From Bacillus sp. (in: firmicutes) (GTDB lineage: Bacteria > Bacillota > Bacilli > Bacillales > Cytobacillaceae), in contig WTKE01000031.1 of the NCBI GenBank assembly GCA_011524525.1, positions 22,983 to 67,090 on the forward strand: 44,108 nucleotides of DNA, in the 5' to 3' direction. Positions 17,061 to 28,763 of this stretch are shown here, piece by piece. The notes below the pieces were generated by a model. It worked only from the letters and a program-made list of their open reading frames with translations. It was not told the DNA's origin and searched no databases. Each line of letters opens with the position of its first letter. Position 1 is the first letter of the stretch. Position numbers and translations under genes: made by a program.

Positions 17061-17918
17061 TTACGCTCTACCTGAAGAACCGAATTCACGCATTTTGCCG
17101 ATAACTGTTTCTTTAATCGCATCGCGAGCTGGTCCTAAGTATTTACGTGGATCGTATTCATCTGGTTTCGCTGCTAACACTTCACGAACTGTTTTTGCAG
17201 AAGCAATTTGGTTCTCAGTATTTACATTAATTTTTGCTGTTCCAAAAGAGATTGACTTTTGGATGTCAGCTGTTGGGATTCCTGTTCCACCGTGTAGAAC
17301 TAATGGTACTCCAGTAGCTGCACCGATTTCTTCCATTTCTTTGAAGCCTAGGTTAGGTTCACCTTTGTAAGGTCCGTGAACAGAACCAAGTGCTGGAGCC
17401 AAGCAATCGATACCAGTACGAGATACTAGTTCTTTACACTCTTGAACGTCAGCATAGATAACACCTTCAGCAACAACATCATCCTCTTGTCCGCCAACTG
17501 TTCCAAGCTCAGCTTCAACAGATACACCTTTTGAATGAGCATACTCAACTACTTTAGTTGTAGTTTCGATATTCTCTTCGAAAGGATGGTGAGATGCATC
17601 AATCATTACTGATGTAAAACCAGCATCGATTGCTTCCTTACATTTATCAAAGCTTGAACCGTGGTCTAAGTGGATAGCCACAGGTACAGTGATTTTGTAA
17701 TCTTCTAAAAGACCTTCTACCATTTTTACAACTGTTTTGAAGCCACCCATGTAACGAGCTGCACCTTCTGAAACCCCAAGGATTACTGGTGATTTTTCAG
17801 CTTCAGCCGCTTGTAAAATTGCTTGTGTGAACTCAAGGTTGTTCAAGTTGAATTGTCCTACTGCATACCCTTCAGCTTTTGCTTTCTTGAGCATGTCTGT
17901 CATAGATACTAAAGGCAT
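17061..17918 (-). CDS. fbaA: Class II fructose-1,6-bisphosphate aldolase
   Basis: Zinc-dependent cleavage of fructose 1,6-bisphosphate to dihydroxyacetone phosphate and glyceraldehyde 3-phosphate in glycolysis and gluconeogenesis. The 285-residue product has the metal-site motif IHLDHGSS near residues 82-89, [13 protein letters not shown] near 132-144, and HGGTGIP and NVNTE motifs later on. The ATG has AGGAGGAAGA upstream. An extended -10 promoter is proposed at 18044-18052. It is followed by fsa across a strong hairpin. Confidence 0.96.
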   Translation of the reverse strand: MPLVSMTDMLKKAKAEGYAVGQFNLNNLEFTQAILQAAEAEKSPVILGVSEGAARYMGGFKTVVKMVEGLLEDYKITVPVAIHLDHGSSFDKCKEAIDAGFTSVMIDASHHPFEENIETTTKVVEYAHSKGVSVEAELGTVGGQEDDVVAEGVIYADVQECKELVSRTGIDCLAPALGSVHGPYKGEPNLGFKEMEEIGAATGVPLVLHGGTGIPTADIQKSISFGTAKINVNTENQIASAKTVREVLAAKPDEYDPRKYLGPARDAIKETVIGKMREFGSSGRA

Positions 17919-18043
17919 TCTTCTTCCTCCTATTCATGATGACCTTTTATAGACAGGTTCCCTATTAGAGTTTTCCCTAAACAATTAACGTTATGTAAAT
18001 TGAGAGCCTGACTTTGATTGATCATCCGCTAAATTCATTTGTA

Positions 18044-18052
18044 ATCATACCA
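18044..18052 (-). promoter_or_regulatory. Candidate extended -10 promoter of fbaA
   Basis: The minus strand reads TGGTATGAT, an extended -10 hexamer (TGN then TATGAT). No good -35 is present at 16-18 bp. The predicted leader is about 115 nt. Nothing else was recognised in the 18000-18158 spacer. Confidence 0.45.
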
Positions 18053-18158
18053 AATAAAAAATAGAAATGCTATCAATCTTGGTCACTTTTATAGGATGTC
18101 ATAAAATAGATGAAATGCAATCGCTACCATTTGTATATTTTGCCAAACTTTGCGAAAA

Positions 18159-18530
18159 TCAACTATTTTTTACTGGTAAATACTTCTTAACGGCCGCACG
18201 AATATCATCAATATCAAAAGGTTTTGCAAAATGAGTGAGTGCTCCAAGATCCTTCGCTTCCTGAATCATATCTAGCTCCCCATAAGCAGTCATAATGATG
18301 ACACGAATATCTTTTTCAATAACTTTCATTCTCTTTAATATTTCAATACCGTCCATGCCAGGAATTTTCATATCTAGTAAAACAAGATCTGGCGGGTTTT
18401 TCGTCACGATTTCAAGAGCTTGTACTCCATTTGCCGCTTGGAATGTTTCGTAGCCTTCCTTTTGTAGCACTTCATTTAACAGAATTCTAATACCAAATTG
18501 ATCATCTACTATTAATATTTTGCCTTTCAT
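18159..18530 (-). CDS. spo0F: Sporulation phosphorelay response regulator Spo0F
   Basis: Receives phosphate from the sporulation kinases and passes it to Spo0B, which leads to Spo0A activation. This is a 123-residue stand-alone receiver domain. The acidic pocket Asp9-Asp10, the phosphorylated Asp53 in [13 protein letters not shown], Thr81 and Lys103 are all present, as is the conserved [11 protein letters not shown] segment that contacts Spo0B and kinases. The ATG has AGAGGGTGG upstream. It is divergent from ywjG; B. subtilis spo0F has sigma-H and Spo0A control, and a sequence TATCGAA near an AGGAGAAAT is suggestive here but not strong enough to call. Confidence 0.97.
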   Translation of the reverse strand: MKGKILIVDDQFGIRILLNEVLQKEGYETFQAANGVQALEIVTKNPPDLVLLDMKIPGMDGIEILKRMKVIEKDIRVIIMTAYGELDMIQEAKDLGALTHFAKPFDIDDIRAAVKKYLPVKNS

Positions 18531-18677
18531 GAAAAGCCACCCTCTTTTTCTGGATTTTTAATTTTTGTATGTAAATAAACGATTAGGACTATCCACCTTC
18601 ATGTAGTTCGATACACCACTTAATTTCTCCTGCTAACATTTTACATCAAAATCATATAAATTTTTACAGTTTGTGAT

Positions 18678-18707
18678 TTTACCTTCCTTGTCCGTTTCTT
18701 TTATAAT
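18678..18707 (+). promoter_or_regulatory. Candidate promoter of ywjG
   Basis: -10 TATAAT at 18702-18707 and a weak -35 TTTACC at 18678-18683 with an 18-bp spacer. The start codon lies about 23 nt after the predicted start point. Confidence 0.45.
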
Positions 18708-18736
18708 ATATGAAGATTACGATTTGGAGGCCTTTT

Positions 18737-19264
18737 ATGTTAAAAATGTTCACAACCCAATTAACTGGATTATTTAAAAAAATCCAAGATAAAGAAGACC
18801 TTTCCATAGAGGATGGCGCAAGACTTCTTGCCCAAGCACTTATTGGAGATGGCCATATATTTATTTATGCCGAAGATGAGCTTTCTGCCGTCCAAGCCGA
18901 AGCTATTCATAGCAAGGAGCCTTTGCAGCGCGCTCGTGTGCTTGAAGGTTTGGCACAAATAGATCAGGTGACAGTGGCTGATCGTGTATTGGTTTTGTCT
19001 AGAACCATTCACGATGATCGCGCAGTCGCTATCGGGAAAGCTCTTGAAGAAAAAGGAATTCCGTTTGTGTCCGTTGCTACTGTTGATGAAGGTAAAGGTG
19101 AGCCACTGAATGATTTCGCTCACGTTCATATCGATCTTCAATTAAAAAAGGGACTGCTTCCCGATGAGGAAGGAAACCGCTATGGCTACCCCGCTTCCAT
19201 GGCCGCCCTATACGTTTATTATGGATTAAAATTTACGATTGATGAGATTATGGAAGAATACTAA
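18737..19264 (+). CDS. ywjG: DUF2529 family protein (YwjG)
   Basis: A 175-residue soluble protein occurring next to spo0F and pyrG in Bacillus. Its fold appears to be a SIS-like sugar-isomerase type (VLVLSRTIHDDRAVAIGKALEEKGIPFVSVAT resembles the SIS sugar-phosphate-binding layout), but no catalytic residues can be assigned. I chose ATG 18737 with GGAGG 6 nt upstream, giving the start MLKMFTTQLTGLF; an in-frame start at 18710 is likely untranslated. It is divergent from spo0F and convergent with pyrG. Confidence 0.85.
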   Translation: MLKMFTTQLTGLFKKIQDKEDLSIEDGARLLAQALIGDGHIFIYAEDELSAVQAEAIHSKEPLQRARVLEGLAQIDQVTVADRVLVLSRTIHDDRAVAIGKALEEKGIPFVSVATVDEGKGEPLNDFAHVHIDLQLKKGLLPDEEGNRYGYPASMAALYVYYGLKFTIDEIMEEY

Positions 19265-19299
19265 TAGAAAAGCGGATGCGACGGTCCTCACTTTTCTTT

Positions 19300-19520
19300 T
19301 GGGGATCAGGTTAAGCACCCGAGCTGATAAATAGACGGACAAATTCCGCTTAATTAGTCATTCTTATTAAAAAAGGCTTAAATAAAAGGAGAGATTCCGC
19401 CTATTGGCACAAAAACTTCGAAAATTGGAGATTTTGCTTTGCATAAGCGGAAAACCTACCCTTATTTCCCCCCAAACAAGGCTTCATTCTGCATCTAACC
19501 GGAAATTCTCCGCTTATGGA
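19300..19520. repeat. Dispersed element D1 (CGGA...TCCG modules), copy 1
   Basis: About 215 bp, related to a second copy at 35645-35860. Both begin TTTGGGGATCAGGTTAAG (near-identical) and end around TCCGCTTAT. CGGA-type motifs occur at 19336, 19387, 19448 and 19500, giving spacings of 51, 61 and 52. Each motif starts a short CGGA/TCCG inverted repeat or half of one. It fills most of the convergent ywjG-pyrG gap, beyond the pyrG terminator. Confidence 0.85.
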
Positions 19521-19540
19521 GTGAGGTTTTGTATTCAAAA

Positions 19541-19577
19541 AAATAAACTCGCCACTTTTGGCGAGTTTTACTTTTTT
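19541..19577. terminator. Bidirectional terminator between ywjG and pyrG
   Basis: AACTCGCCA / TGGCGAGTT is a perfect 9-bp stem with a 4-nt loop. T-rich tails follow on both strands (TTACTTTTTT on plus, TATTTTTTT on minus). It ends the convergent ywjG and pyrG transcripts and resembles the hairpin at 35885-35915. Confidence 0.85.
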
Positions 19578-19629
19578 ATATACCCATAATGATGTCAAAA
19601 CGACTGTCATTTCGGTACGTATTTCCATA

Positions 19630-21282
<1,653 letters not shown>

Positions 21283-21345
21283 TTACATTGGCAAGGGGAT
21301 CAAACGATTTTTGAAGACCGATTTTCACACCTGAAAAAGCCTATA

Positions 21346-21391
21346 AAAAAATAAAAACGCCCCTCCTGCTAGAAATAGCAAGGGGAGCGTG
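21346..21391 (-). terminator. pyrG leader attenuator hairpin
   Basis: Minus strand: 5' arm ACGCTCCCCTTGCTA and 3' arm TAGCAGGAGGGGCGT around a 4-nt loop, then TTTTTATTTTTTT. The 5' arm contains GCUCCCC, the stretch expected to pair with the G-rich 5' end of the transcript. The hairpin lies in the leader, 115 nt before pyrG. Confidence 0.85.
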
Positions 21392-21425
21392 AAATTACGT
21401 TTCGATTGTTCCTTTTTAAGGAGCC

Positions 21426-21462
21426 CAAAAAGTATTCTACCTACAGCTCTGTAAAAAGTCAA
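21426..21462 (-). promoter_or_regulatory. pyrG promoter with reiterative-initiation start (GGGCTCC)
   Basis: Minus strand: -35 TTGACT (21457-21462), 17-bp spacer, -10 TAGAAT (21434-21439), then ACTTTTT and GGGCTCC, so the transcript likely begins GGGC at 21426. In B. subtilis pyrG, low CTP stalls polymerase before the C so that extra Gs are added; the poly-G tail pairs with the C-rich attenuator arm and prevents termination. All parts of that mechanism are present here. Confidence 0.85.
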
Positions 21463-21485
21463 GTCGAGATCCTACAAAATTCGAC

Positions 21486-22061
21486 TTAAAGATCCTCGTC
21501 GTCCTCAGCATCAAATTCATCTTCTTCAAGGTCTTCATCGTCGTCATCTTCGTCCAGATCAAATTCCTCATCATCTTCGATAAGTTCTTCATCATCGTCT
21601 TCTAAATCTTCATCAATGTCATCCTCTAGAAGATCGTCGTCATCATCATCTTCATCATCAAAGTCATCATCCACATCATCATAGTCGAGTTCTTCTTCCT
21701 CTAACTCGTCATACTCTTCAATGTCAAGATCCTCGTCTTCGTCGACCACTTTCTTCGCCTTTTTCTTCTTCGGCTTCACTGCTGTTACATGTTCTTCTTC
21801 TGTTTGGTCTACTGGATACCAAACGCGAAGACCCCAGCGGTTTTCACCGATCGTCATAAAGCGTCCATCTATATTTAAATCTGTATAAAATTGAGCAATT
21901 CTCGCTCTCACTTCATCTTCTGTTAATCCACGTAGCTTTGTAATTTCATCCATTAATTCTTTAAAAGAGACCGGCTGTTTCTTTTCTTTCAGCAATTCAA
22001 ACGCAATCTCAATTAAGGACATTTCTTGCAACTCTTCTTGAGTAACTTGATTCAAACTCAA
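21486..22061 (-). CDS. rpoE: RNA polymerase delta subunit
   Basis: A Gram-positive RNA polymerase subunit that speeds recycling and affects promoter selection. The chosen 191-residue protein has an N-terminal globular HARE-type domain (residues about 1-90; QEELQEMSLIEIAFELL, IAQFYTDLNIDGRF, GLRVWYP), a short Lys-rich patch (KPKKKKAKK) and a highly acidic, Asp/Glu-rich disordered tail. I chose TTG 22061 because AAAGGAAG lies about 8 nt upstream and the start MSLNQVTQEEL aligns with B. subtilis RpoE; a GTG at 22070 is too close to the site. Confidence 0.94.
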   Translation of the reverse strand: MSLNQVTQEELQEMSLIEIAFELLKEKKQPVSFKELMDEITKLRGLTEDEVRARIAQFYTDLNIDGRFMTIGENRWGLRVWYPVDQTEEEHVTAVKPKKKKAKKVVDEDEDLDIEEYDELEEEELDYDDVDDDFDDEDDDDDDLLEDDIDEDLEDDDEELIEDDEEFDLDEDDDDEDLEEDEFDAEDDEDL

Positions 22062-22186
22062 TATTTGCACTTCCTTTCGCTATGTAAAACACGACAAATA
22101 AAATATGTACACAATTATTGCATATTCTTCATTATAAACAAAATATGAACCTTTATGCTAGTTCTATCTAATCGATACCAAACTTT

Positions 22187-22372
22187 TTAGTACTTGCCCT
22201 CGCTTTTTTCCCTCTTTTTCTCCTTAACAAACAATCTGGCGGCTAAAAAAAAGAAAAAAAAGGCCAATAGAAAGAAAGGAATGGCACCTAGCTGCAATGA
22301 GTATAGATAAATAGCAGAAACAACAGTAAAAATAACAGCAATAAATTGAAGAAGTTGTTTCAAATATCTCAC
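22187..22372 (-). CDS. Possible small membrane protein
   Basis: A 61-residue open frame with two likely membrane segments (residues about 6-28 and 31-50) and a basic tail (VKEKKREKSEGKY). It lies between the icmF terminator and rpoE. The start is GTG and its ribosome binding site is poor, so the start may be wrong. I do not recognise a family. It is supported mainly by the plausible topology and position, not by strong signals. Confidence 0.4.
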   Translation of the reverse strand: MRYLKQLLQFIAVIFTVVSAIYLYSLQLGAIPFFLLAFFFFFLAARLFVKEKKREKSEGKY

Positions 22373-22472
22373 ATCCCGTGAAAATGGTAGGTCCTTTGTT
22401 TGAAAAAGACCGTGTTATCTTCTTCTATTATAGTTAAAATTAGGACATTTTAGGTATGAGTTATGTAAAAAA

Positions 22473-22517
22473 AGTGTAAAGAGCAAAGAGAAAGCGCTAG
22501 CTTTCACTTTGCTCTTA
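22473..22517 (-). terminator. icmF operon terminator
   Basis: Minus-strand stem AGAGCAAAG-T-GAAAGC / GCTTTC-T-CTTTGCTCT, 15 bp with one T/T mismatch and a TAGC loop, followed by TTACACTTTTTTT. Begins just past the icmF stop codon. Confidence 0.9.
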
Positions 22518-22523
22518 TTCTTA

Positions 22524-25500
22524 CTACATATTTCTCCGGTATTGCCCTCCAACTTCATACAACGCCCTGGTAATTTGACCGAGGCTTGCTACTTTTACTG
22601 TTTCCATTAATTCCTCGAAAATATTGCCGTTTTTAACTGCTGTTTGTTTTAGTTTTTGCAACGCTGCTGTGATTTGGTCTTTGTTTCGCTCATGGAATTC
22701 TCGTAAATTTTGAATTTGTAGTTCTTTTTCTTCTTTTGTTGCACGTGCCAGCTCCATATTGTCTGTTTCTTCTTCTGACGGAGGGTTCGGATTCAAATAC
22801 GTGTTGACGCCGATGATTGGCAACTCTCCCGTATGCTTTTTCATTTCATAGTACATGGATTCGTCTTGAATTTTTCCTCGCTGATATTGGGTCTCCATCG
22901 CACCGAGTACTCCCCCACGGTCATTCAATCGCTCGAACTCTTGAAGAACCATTTCCTCGACTAGGTCCGTGAGTTCCTCCACAATAAACGACCCTTGAAG
23001 AGGATTTTCATTTTTCGATAAGCCATGTTCTTTTGTAATAATCATTTGAATCGCCATCGCGCGACGAACCGACTCTTCTGTTGGGGTTGTAATCGCTTCA
23101 TCGTATGCATTCGTGTGAAGTGAGTTACAGTTGTCCTGAAGTGCCATAAGTGCTTGAAGGGTCGTTCGAATATCGTTAAAATCAATTTCCTGCGCATGAA
23201 GGGAGCGGCCGCTTGTTTGAACATGATACTTCAGCTTTTGACTACGCTCATTCGCCCCGTACTTTTCTCTCATTACAGTCGCCCAAATACGACGGGCAAC
23301 CCGCCCAATCACTGTATATTCAGGATCGAGCCCATTAGAGAAAAAGAAGGATAAATTTGGTGCAAAATCATCAATATGCATACCACGGCTTAAGTAATAC
23401 TCCACATAGGTGAGTCCATTGGCAAGTGTGAAGGCAAGCTGAGAGATGGGATTGGCGCCCGCTTCAGCGATATGGTAACCTGAAATTGAAACAGAATAAT
23501 AGTTACGCACTTTATGATCTATAAAATATTGCTGAATATCTCCCATCATTCGAAGCGCAAACTCTGTGGAGAAAATACATGTATTTTGCCCTTGATCTTC
23601 TTTTAAAATATCTGCTTGAACCGTGCCTCTCACCGTAGAAAGAGTTGCCGCCTTGACTTCCATCCATTCTTCAAGTGAAAGTGATCGACCTAATTCCTGT
23701 TCCTTTTTCTCCACTTGCTGTTCAATGGCTGTATTCATAAACATCGCCAAGATAATCGGAGCCGGACCGTTAATCGTCATCGACACAGAAGTAGACGGAT
23801 GGCATAAATCAAAGCCATCATAGAGCTTTTTCATATCATCTAATGTACAGATACTTACACCGCTTTCCCCCACTTTCCCGTAAATATCTGGGCGATAATC
23901 CGGATCTTCTCCGTACAAAGTGACCGAGTCAAATGCTGTACTCAAGCGCTTCGCATCGTCATCCTTTGAAAGGTAATGAAAGCGTCGGTTTGTCCTTTCT
24001 GGTGTTCCTTCTCCCGCGAACTGACGCTTCGGATCTTCACCCTCACGCTTAAATGGAAACACCCCAGCTGTGTATGGAAATTCACCCGGTACATTTTCTT
24101 TATACACCCAGCGAATAATTTCTCCATAATCCTTATATTTCGGTAGTACAACCTTCGGAATTAATAAGCCTGACAAGCTTTTTGTTTTTAAAATTGTCAC
24201 GATTTCCTTGTCGCGGATTACTGTCACGAATCGCTCAGAGCTATACAGCTTTTGTTTTTCCTCCCAAGAAGATAACACCTTTTTGGTTTCAGCAGTAAGT
24301 TTTGCCTCCACCCCAGCCTTGAGTTCCTCTAACGCCTTAATTACTTCTTGACCCGCACTTGTTTCTTCAATTGCAGCAAGCGTACCCTCTATTTGAAAAA
24401 GCTTTCGAGCAAGATTCGCCTGCTCCTCCGCTTTTTTATGGTAGCCTCGAACGGCATCAGAGATTTCACGTAAATAGTAGCGGCGATCAGTAGGAATAAT
24501 AACGCTCTGCTTTTCTACAAGAGCTTTTTTGGAAAAAGTGGTCAGTAATGATGATCCCGTTTTTTTATTTAATGTCTCTATCAATGCCGCAAACAGCGCA
24601 TTTGTGCCCGAATCATTGAACTGGCTTGCAATTGTCCCATACACCGGCATGTCATCCAGCTCTTTTTCAAAAAGCATGCGGCTGCGCTGATACTGCTTTT
24701 GTACTTGTCGAAGAGCATCTTCAGATCCTTTTCGCTCGAACTTATTGATTACGATTAAATCGGCGTAATCGATCATGTCTATTTTCTCAAGCTGTGATGG
24801 AGCACCGAACTCACTCGTCATGACGTACATAGAGACATCACAAATCTCAGCGATTTCTGCATCCCCTTGGCCGATTCCACTTGTTTCTACGATGATGAGA
24901 TCAAAGTCAGCTGCCTTGACGACCGCAATCGCATCTTGGATCGCAAGCGAGAGCTCGGTCTTCGATTGTCTAGTCGCTAAGCTTCGCATATATACCCTTG
25001 GCGAAAAAATGGCGTTCATCCGGATTCGGTCCCCGAGCAACGCTCCTCCCGTTTTTTGCTTGGTTGGATCAACCGAGAGGACAGCAACCTTTTGCTCCGG
25101 CACTTCATTAATAAAGCGACGAATCAGTTCATCAGTTAACGAGCTTTTTCCGGCACCACCTGTCCCTGTAATCCCTAGGACAGGAACCGACTTTTGCCGT
25201 GCCTTCACTTGCTGCATCACCGTTTCTACGGCAGCGGCGGTTTCTTTGTTTGCACCAACCTGCTCCTCGGCTAGTGTGATCAGCTTGGCTGTCGCAATCG
25301 TATCACCCGAATCTAGCTTTGATAGATACGCATCCACTTCAGACGTAATCGTTGGATAATCGCACTCCTCTAGCATGAGGTCAATCATTCCTTGTAAACC
25401 AAGCAATCTCCCATCCTCAGGTGAGAAAATTCGAGCAATGCCATACTGATGAAGCTCTTTAATTTCACGGGGAATAATGACGCCACCTCCACCGCCATAA

Positions 25501-25790
25501 ATACGAATATGAGTAGCACCCTTTTCTTTTAAAAGGTCATACATATACTTAAAGTACTCCACATGTCCACCTTGATAAGAGGAAATCGCAATTCCTTGAA
25601 CATCCTCTTGAATCGCCGCATTCACCACTTCTTCAACCGAGCGGTTATGTCCTAAGTGGATCACTTCAGCCCCACTCGCCTGTAGAATTCTTCTCATAAT
25701 ATTGATCGAGGCATCATGACCGTCAAACAAGCTAGAAGCGGTGACAAACCGGATATGATATTTATGTGTATACGTTGGCTTCGTACTCAT
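22524..25790 (-). CDS. icmF: Fused isobutyryl-CoA mutase / G-protein chaperone
   Basis: A 1088-residue adenosylcobalamin enzyme interconverting isobutyryl-CoA and n-butyryl-CoA. Order of domains: B12-binding domain (about 10-140) with Asp23-Gly-His25 as the DxHxxG-like cobalamin-binding motif; a MeaB/ArgK-like GTPase domain with P-loop GTGGAGKS at 209-216 and a VINKFERKG base-specificity motif (NKxE in place of NKxD, typical of IcmF); then a linker; then the TIM-barrel mutase domain starting near [10 protein letters not shown] and including [14 protein letters not shown]. The Phe of NRRFHYL and SQLAF near [16 protein letters not shown] match IcmF, not methylmalonyl-CoA mutase, by recalled family patterns. 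It overlaps the TetR gene by 4 nt (ATGA). It ends in a terminator. Confidence 0.93.
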   Translation of the reverse strand: MSTKPTYTHKYHIRFVTASSLFDGHDASINIMRRILQASGAEVIHLGHNRSVEEVVNAAIQEDVQGIAISSYQGGHVEYFKYMYDLLKEKGATHIRIYGGGGGVIIPREIKELHQYGIARIFSPEDGRLLGLQGMIDLMLEECDYPTITSEVDAYLSKLDSGDTIATAKLITLAEEQVGANKETAAAVETVMQQVKARQKSVPVLGITGTGGAGKSSLTDELIRRFINEVPEQKVAVLSVDPTKQKTGGALLGDRIRMNAIFSPRVYMRSLATRQSKTELSLAIQDAIAVVKAADFDLIIVETSGIGQGDAEIAEICDVSMYVMTSEFGAPSQLEKIDMIDYADLIVINKFERKGSEDALRQVQKQYQRSRMLFEKELDDMPVYGTIASQFNDSGTNALFAALIETLNKKTGSSLLTTFSKKALVEKQSVIIPTDRRYYLREISDAVRGYHKKAEEQANLARKLFQIEGTLAAIEETSAGQEVIKALEELKAGVEAKLTAETKKVLSSWEEKQKLYSSERFVTVIRDKEIVTILKTKSLSGLLIPKVVLPKYKDYGEIIRWVYKENVPGEFPYTAGVFPFKREGEDPKRQFAGEGTPERTNRRFHYLSKDDDAKRLSTAFDSVTLYGEDPDYRPDIYGKVGESGVSICTLDDMKKLYDGFDLCHPSTSVSMTINGPAPIILAMFMNTAIEQQVEKKEQELGRSLSLEEWMEVKAATLSTVRGTVQADILKEDQGQNTCIFSTEFALRMMGDIQQYFIDHKVRNYYSVSISGYHIAEAGANPISQLAFTLANGLTYVEYYLSRGMHIDDFAPNLSFFFSNGLDPEYTVIGRVARRIWATVMREKYGANERSQKLKYHVQTSGRSLHAQEIDFNDIRTTLQALMALQDNCNSLHTNAYDEAITTPTEESVRRAMAIQMIITKEHGLSKNENPLQGSFIVEELTDLVEEMVLQEFERLNDRGGVLGAMETQYQRGKIQDESMYYEMKKHTGELPIIGVNTYLNPNPPSEEETDNMELARATKEEKELQIQNLREFHERNKDQITAALQKLKQTAVKNGNIFEELMETVKVASLGQITRALYEVGGQYRRNM

Positions 25791-26422
25791 TGTTCTCCTC
25801 CCATTCTTGTGATACCTAAAAACAATAGCTCTGTTTGAAGGGCAATGTATTCCTCAAGCGTGTAGAGCTTTTGGAGTGCCCAGCGTCTGAATCCCCACAT
25901 TTGTCCTTGAACAAAAATATTATGAGCGATCATTTTCACCTGTTTTTCAGTAAGACTGACCTCCCCATTTTCGACACAACGGGCAATCACATCCTCAAAC
26001 ATCGCTACCATTTCCATTTCTTTTCTTAGTACATACGGAAGAGCATCCTTGTTCAGCGATTTTGCCTCTTGGTACATGACGAGCACTTCTGACTGAAGCT
26101 CATCCATGACGCGAAAATAATTGGCAATTCCTCGCTCCAAGCTTTGTAACGTTCCCTTTTTCGTATCCAAATCCTTTTGCAACCGCTCCTGCACTTCGTC
26201 ATAAATATGATCACAGACCAGGTACAACACATCCTCCTTCGTCCGTATATACTCATACAGAGTGCCAATGCTAAAGCCGGATGCTTTCGCAATTTCTCTA
26301 GTTGTAGTGCGATGAAAGCCCTTCTCTTTAAAAAGCGCAACCGCCCCTTTAATCATCTGGTCACGCCTTTTTAAGACGAGCTGTTCATCCTTCACAGAGG
26401 CATGAACTTCTCTTTTTTTCAT
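25787..26422 (-). CDS. TetR/AcrR-family transcriptional regulator, FadR-like
   Basis: A 211-residue repressor with an N-terminal helix-turn-helix ([28 protein letters not shown], then [17 protein letters not shown]) and a C-terminal ligand domain of the type that binds acyl-CoA in FadR/YsiA relatives. It is encoded inside the mmg/acd/icmF block and overlaps icmF by 4 nt, so it probably controls the block. FadR-type palindromes (TGAATGA-N4-TCATTCA) are found at the fadF promoter and upstream of mmgA. Whether this protein, or a separate FadR elsewhere, binds them is not shown. The ATG has AAAGGGGTAGAG upstream. Confidence 0.87.
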   Translation of the reverse strand: MKKREVHASVKDEQLVLKRRDQMIKGAVALFKEKGFHRTTTREIAKASGFSIGTLYEYIRTKEDVLYLVCDHIYDEVQERLQKDLDTKKGTLQSLERGIANYFRVMDELQSEVLVMYQEAKSLNKDALPYVLRKEMEMVAMFEDVIARCVENGEVSLTEKQVKMIAHNIFVQGQMWGFRRWALQKLYTLEEYIALQTELLFLGITRMGGEQ

Positions 26423-26453
26423 CGATTTCTCTACCCCTTTAGAGAGATTTCAT

Positions 26454-27593
26454 TTATTTTGTAATCATCCGTGAAATAACGAGTCGCTGGATTTCTTGTG
26501 TTCCTTCATAAATTTGCGTGATTTTTGCGTCGCGCATATATCGTTCCACTGGATAATCCTTTGTATATCCATAGCCGCCGAAGATTTGGACCGCTTCTGT
26601 CGTTACTTTCATCGCGGTGTCACCAGCAAACAACTTGGACATTGCGGATTCTTTTCCGTACGGAAGGCCTTCAGACTCTAGCCATGCCGCTTGGTAGGTT
26701 AATAATCTAGCGGCTTCAATGATGGTCGCCATGTCTGCTAGCTTAAATCCGACGCCTTGCTGCTGGGCGATTGGCTTTCCGAACTGCACGCGTTCTTTGG
26801 CATAATCGGTGGCTGCATCCAGTGCACCCTGTGCGATTCCGACTGCTTGGGCCGCGATTCCGTTCCGTCCACCATCAAGCGTCATCATTGCAATTTTAAA
26901 CCCTTCTCCTTCTGCCCCGAGCATGTTAGCTGCAGGTACACGGCAGTCTTCGAAAATGATCTCTGTTGTTGGTGACGAACGAATGCCGAGCTTTTTCTCC
27001 TTTTTCCCGACCGAAAAGCCTGGTGTATCACTTTCAACAATAAAGGCCGAGGTTCCCTTATGCTTTTGTGTCGCATCTGTTACCGCAAAAACCACATAAA
27101 TATCAGCAATACCGCCGTTCGTGATAAAGATTTTGGATCCGTTTATAATAAAATCATCACCATCTCGACGTGCTGTTGTTTTCATGCCACCTGCATCAGA
27201 CCCGCTACCAGGTTCCGTTAAACCGTAACCACCAATTTTTTCACCTAATGCCATCGGACGCAAAAACTTTTGCTTTTGCTCTTCGCTACCAAACTTATAA
27301 ATGGGCCAGCCTGCTAAAGAGGTATGAGCAGATAACGTCACACCAGTTGACGCACATACGCGAGATAACTCTTCAACCGCGATACAATAGGCTAAATAAT
27401 CACTGCCAATTCCACCGTACTCTTCAGGCCAAGGAATCCCCGTCAAACCGAGTTCCGCCATTTTATCGAAAATCTCTCGGTCAAATCGTTCTTCTTCATC
27501 TCTTTCTGCGGCGGTTGGTGCCACTTCATTTCTCGCAAAGTCGCGAACCATCTTACGAATCATTTCATGTTCTTCTGACAATTTGAAATTCAT
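26454..27593 (-). CDS. acdA: Acyl-CoA dehydrogenase
   Basis: A 379-residue FAD enzyme introducing the trans-2,3 double bond into a short-chain acyl-CoA. FAD/substrate motif [14 protein letters not shown] is near residue 126, and the base Glu is in [15 protein letters not shown] near the C-terminus. It lies 25 nt after mmgC with GAGGGGAACAGG before the ATG, so it is in the same operon. The name acdA follows the B. subtilis fadF-acdA-rpoE order. Whether isobutyryl-CoA, butyryl-CoA or another acyl-CoA is preferred cannot be told from sequence. Confidence 0.9.
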   Translation of the reverse strand: MNFKLSEEHEMIRKMVRDFARNEVAPTAAERDEEERFDREIFDKMAELGLTGIPWPEEYGGIGSDYLAYCIAVEELSRVCASTGVTLSAHTSLAGWPIYKFGSEEQKQKFLRPMALGEKIGGYGLTEPGSGSDAGGMKTTARRDGDDFIINGSKIFITNGGIADIYVVFAVTDATQKHKGTSAFIVESDTPGFSVGKKEKKLGIRSSPTTEIIFEDCRVPAANMLGAEGEGFKIAMMTLDGGRNGIAAQAVGIAQGALDAATDYAKERVQFGKPIAQQQGVGFKLADMATIIEAARLLTYQAAWLESEGLPYGKESAMSKLFAGDTAMKVTTEAVQIFGGYGYTKDYPVERYMRDAKITQIYEGTQEIQRLVISRMITK

Positions 27594-27618
27594 CCTGTTC
27601 CCCTCGCTTTTTCAAAGT

Positions 27619-28737
27619 CTATAAATGCTTGCTAATAACGATTCGTTGAATTTCACTCGTTCCTTCGTAGATTTCAGTCACTTTTGCATCCCGGAAAAAA
27701 CGCTCCACTGGGTAATCCTCTGTATACCCATAACCACCGAATACTTGAATGGCCTCCGTTGATACCTCCATTGCCGTTTTGGAGGCAAATAATTTGGCCA
27801 TGGAAGCCTCTTTTCCACAAGGTTGCCCTAGAGAACGAAGCTGGGCTGCTCGGTAGATTAATAGTTTTGAAGCTTCAATATTCGTTGCCATATCAGCTAA
27901 CTTAAAGCCTATTCCTTGCTGATGGGAGATGGGCTTTCCAAACTGGATACGCTGTTTGGCGTAGTCGACGGCTGCCGCGTATGCTGCTTCGGCAATTCCA
28001 AGTGCCTGTGCAGCAATGCCGATTCTTCCGACATCTAGATTGCCAAGAGCGATTTTTAAACCTTGGCCTTCTTCGCCGAGTAGGTTTTCTACTGGTACCT
28101 GCATATCCTCAAATGTGAGCTGAACCGTTCTTGATCCGTGCAAGCCCATCTTGTGCTCGTCTTTCCCGACCACAAGTCCTGGGGTGTTTTTTTCAACGAT
28201 AAAAGCTGAAATTCCCTTGTCTTCAATCAAGGCAAACACAATGTAAATATCCGCTTCCCCACCATTTGTAATAAACACTTTCGAACCGTTGATCACATAA
28301 TGGTTCTCTTTTTTGACGGCACGTGATTTTAAACTTGCAGCGTCAGAGCCTGCACTTGGCTCGGTTAAGCAGAAAGCACCTAGATATTCCCCACTTGCGA
28401 GCTTCGGAATGTACCTTTTCTTTTGCACTTCATTACCAAAATAAAGAATCGGGTTTGTGCCAACCGATGTATGCACCGAGAGAATCACACCGATCGTGGC
28501 ACTAACTTTTGAAAGCTCGTGAATCGCGATGATATATGAGGTGAAATCCATCTCCGCCCCGCCATACTGTTCAGGAACAGGGATCCCCATGAGGCCGAGT
28601 TCCCCCATTTGCTTAAGGATGGTTCTTGGAAACTCCCCTTGTTCCATTTTTTCAATAAATGGACTGATTTCGGTTCTGGCAAAGTCCTGAACCATCTTTC
28701 TCATCATCTGCTGTTCTTCCGTCCATCGTAAATCCAT
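27619..28737 (-). CDS. mmgC: Acyl-CoA dehydrogenase (MmgC-like)
   Basis: A 372-residue paralogue of the downstream gene, with motifs FCLTEPSAGSDAASLK and the base-Glu motif IYEGTSEIQRIVISKHL. The overall layout is as in short-chain acyl-CoA dehydrogenases. The neighbour order mmgA-mmgB-mmgC corresponds to the B. subtilis mmgABC order, hence the symbol. Its start ATG follows CCAGGAGGAAACGAT. Two dehydrogenases in a row suggest two acyl-CoA substrates, such as straight and branched C4, but that is inference. Confidence 0.88.
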   Translation of the reverse strand: MDLRWTEEQQMMRKMVQDFARTEISPFIEKMEQGEFPRTILKQMGELGLMGIPVPEQYGGAEMDFTSYIIAIHELSKVSATIGVILSVHTSVGTNPILYFGNEVQKKRYIPKLASGEYLGAFCLTEPSAGSDAASLKSRAVKKENHYVINGSKVFITNGGEADIYIVFALIEDKGISAFIVEKNTPGLVVGKDEHKMGLHGSRTVQLTFEDMQVPVENLLGEEGQGLKIALGNLDVGRIGIAAQALGIAEAAYAAAVDYAKQRIQFGKPISHQQGIGFKLADMATNIEASKLLIYRAAQLRSLGQPCGKEASMAKLFASKTAMEVSTEAIQVFGGYGYTEDYPVERFFRDAKVTEIYEGTSEIQRIVISKHL

Positions 28738-28763
28738 ATCGTTTCCTCCTGGAATCTGGGTAG

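Noticed and set aside
18531-18700. Sigma-H promoter and Spo0A box before spo0F
   Set aside because: AGGAGAAAT and TATCGAA are suggestive, but the -10 lacks GAAT and the box has a mismatch, so it is noted only in the gene entry.
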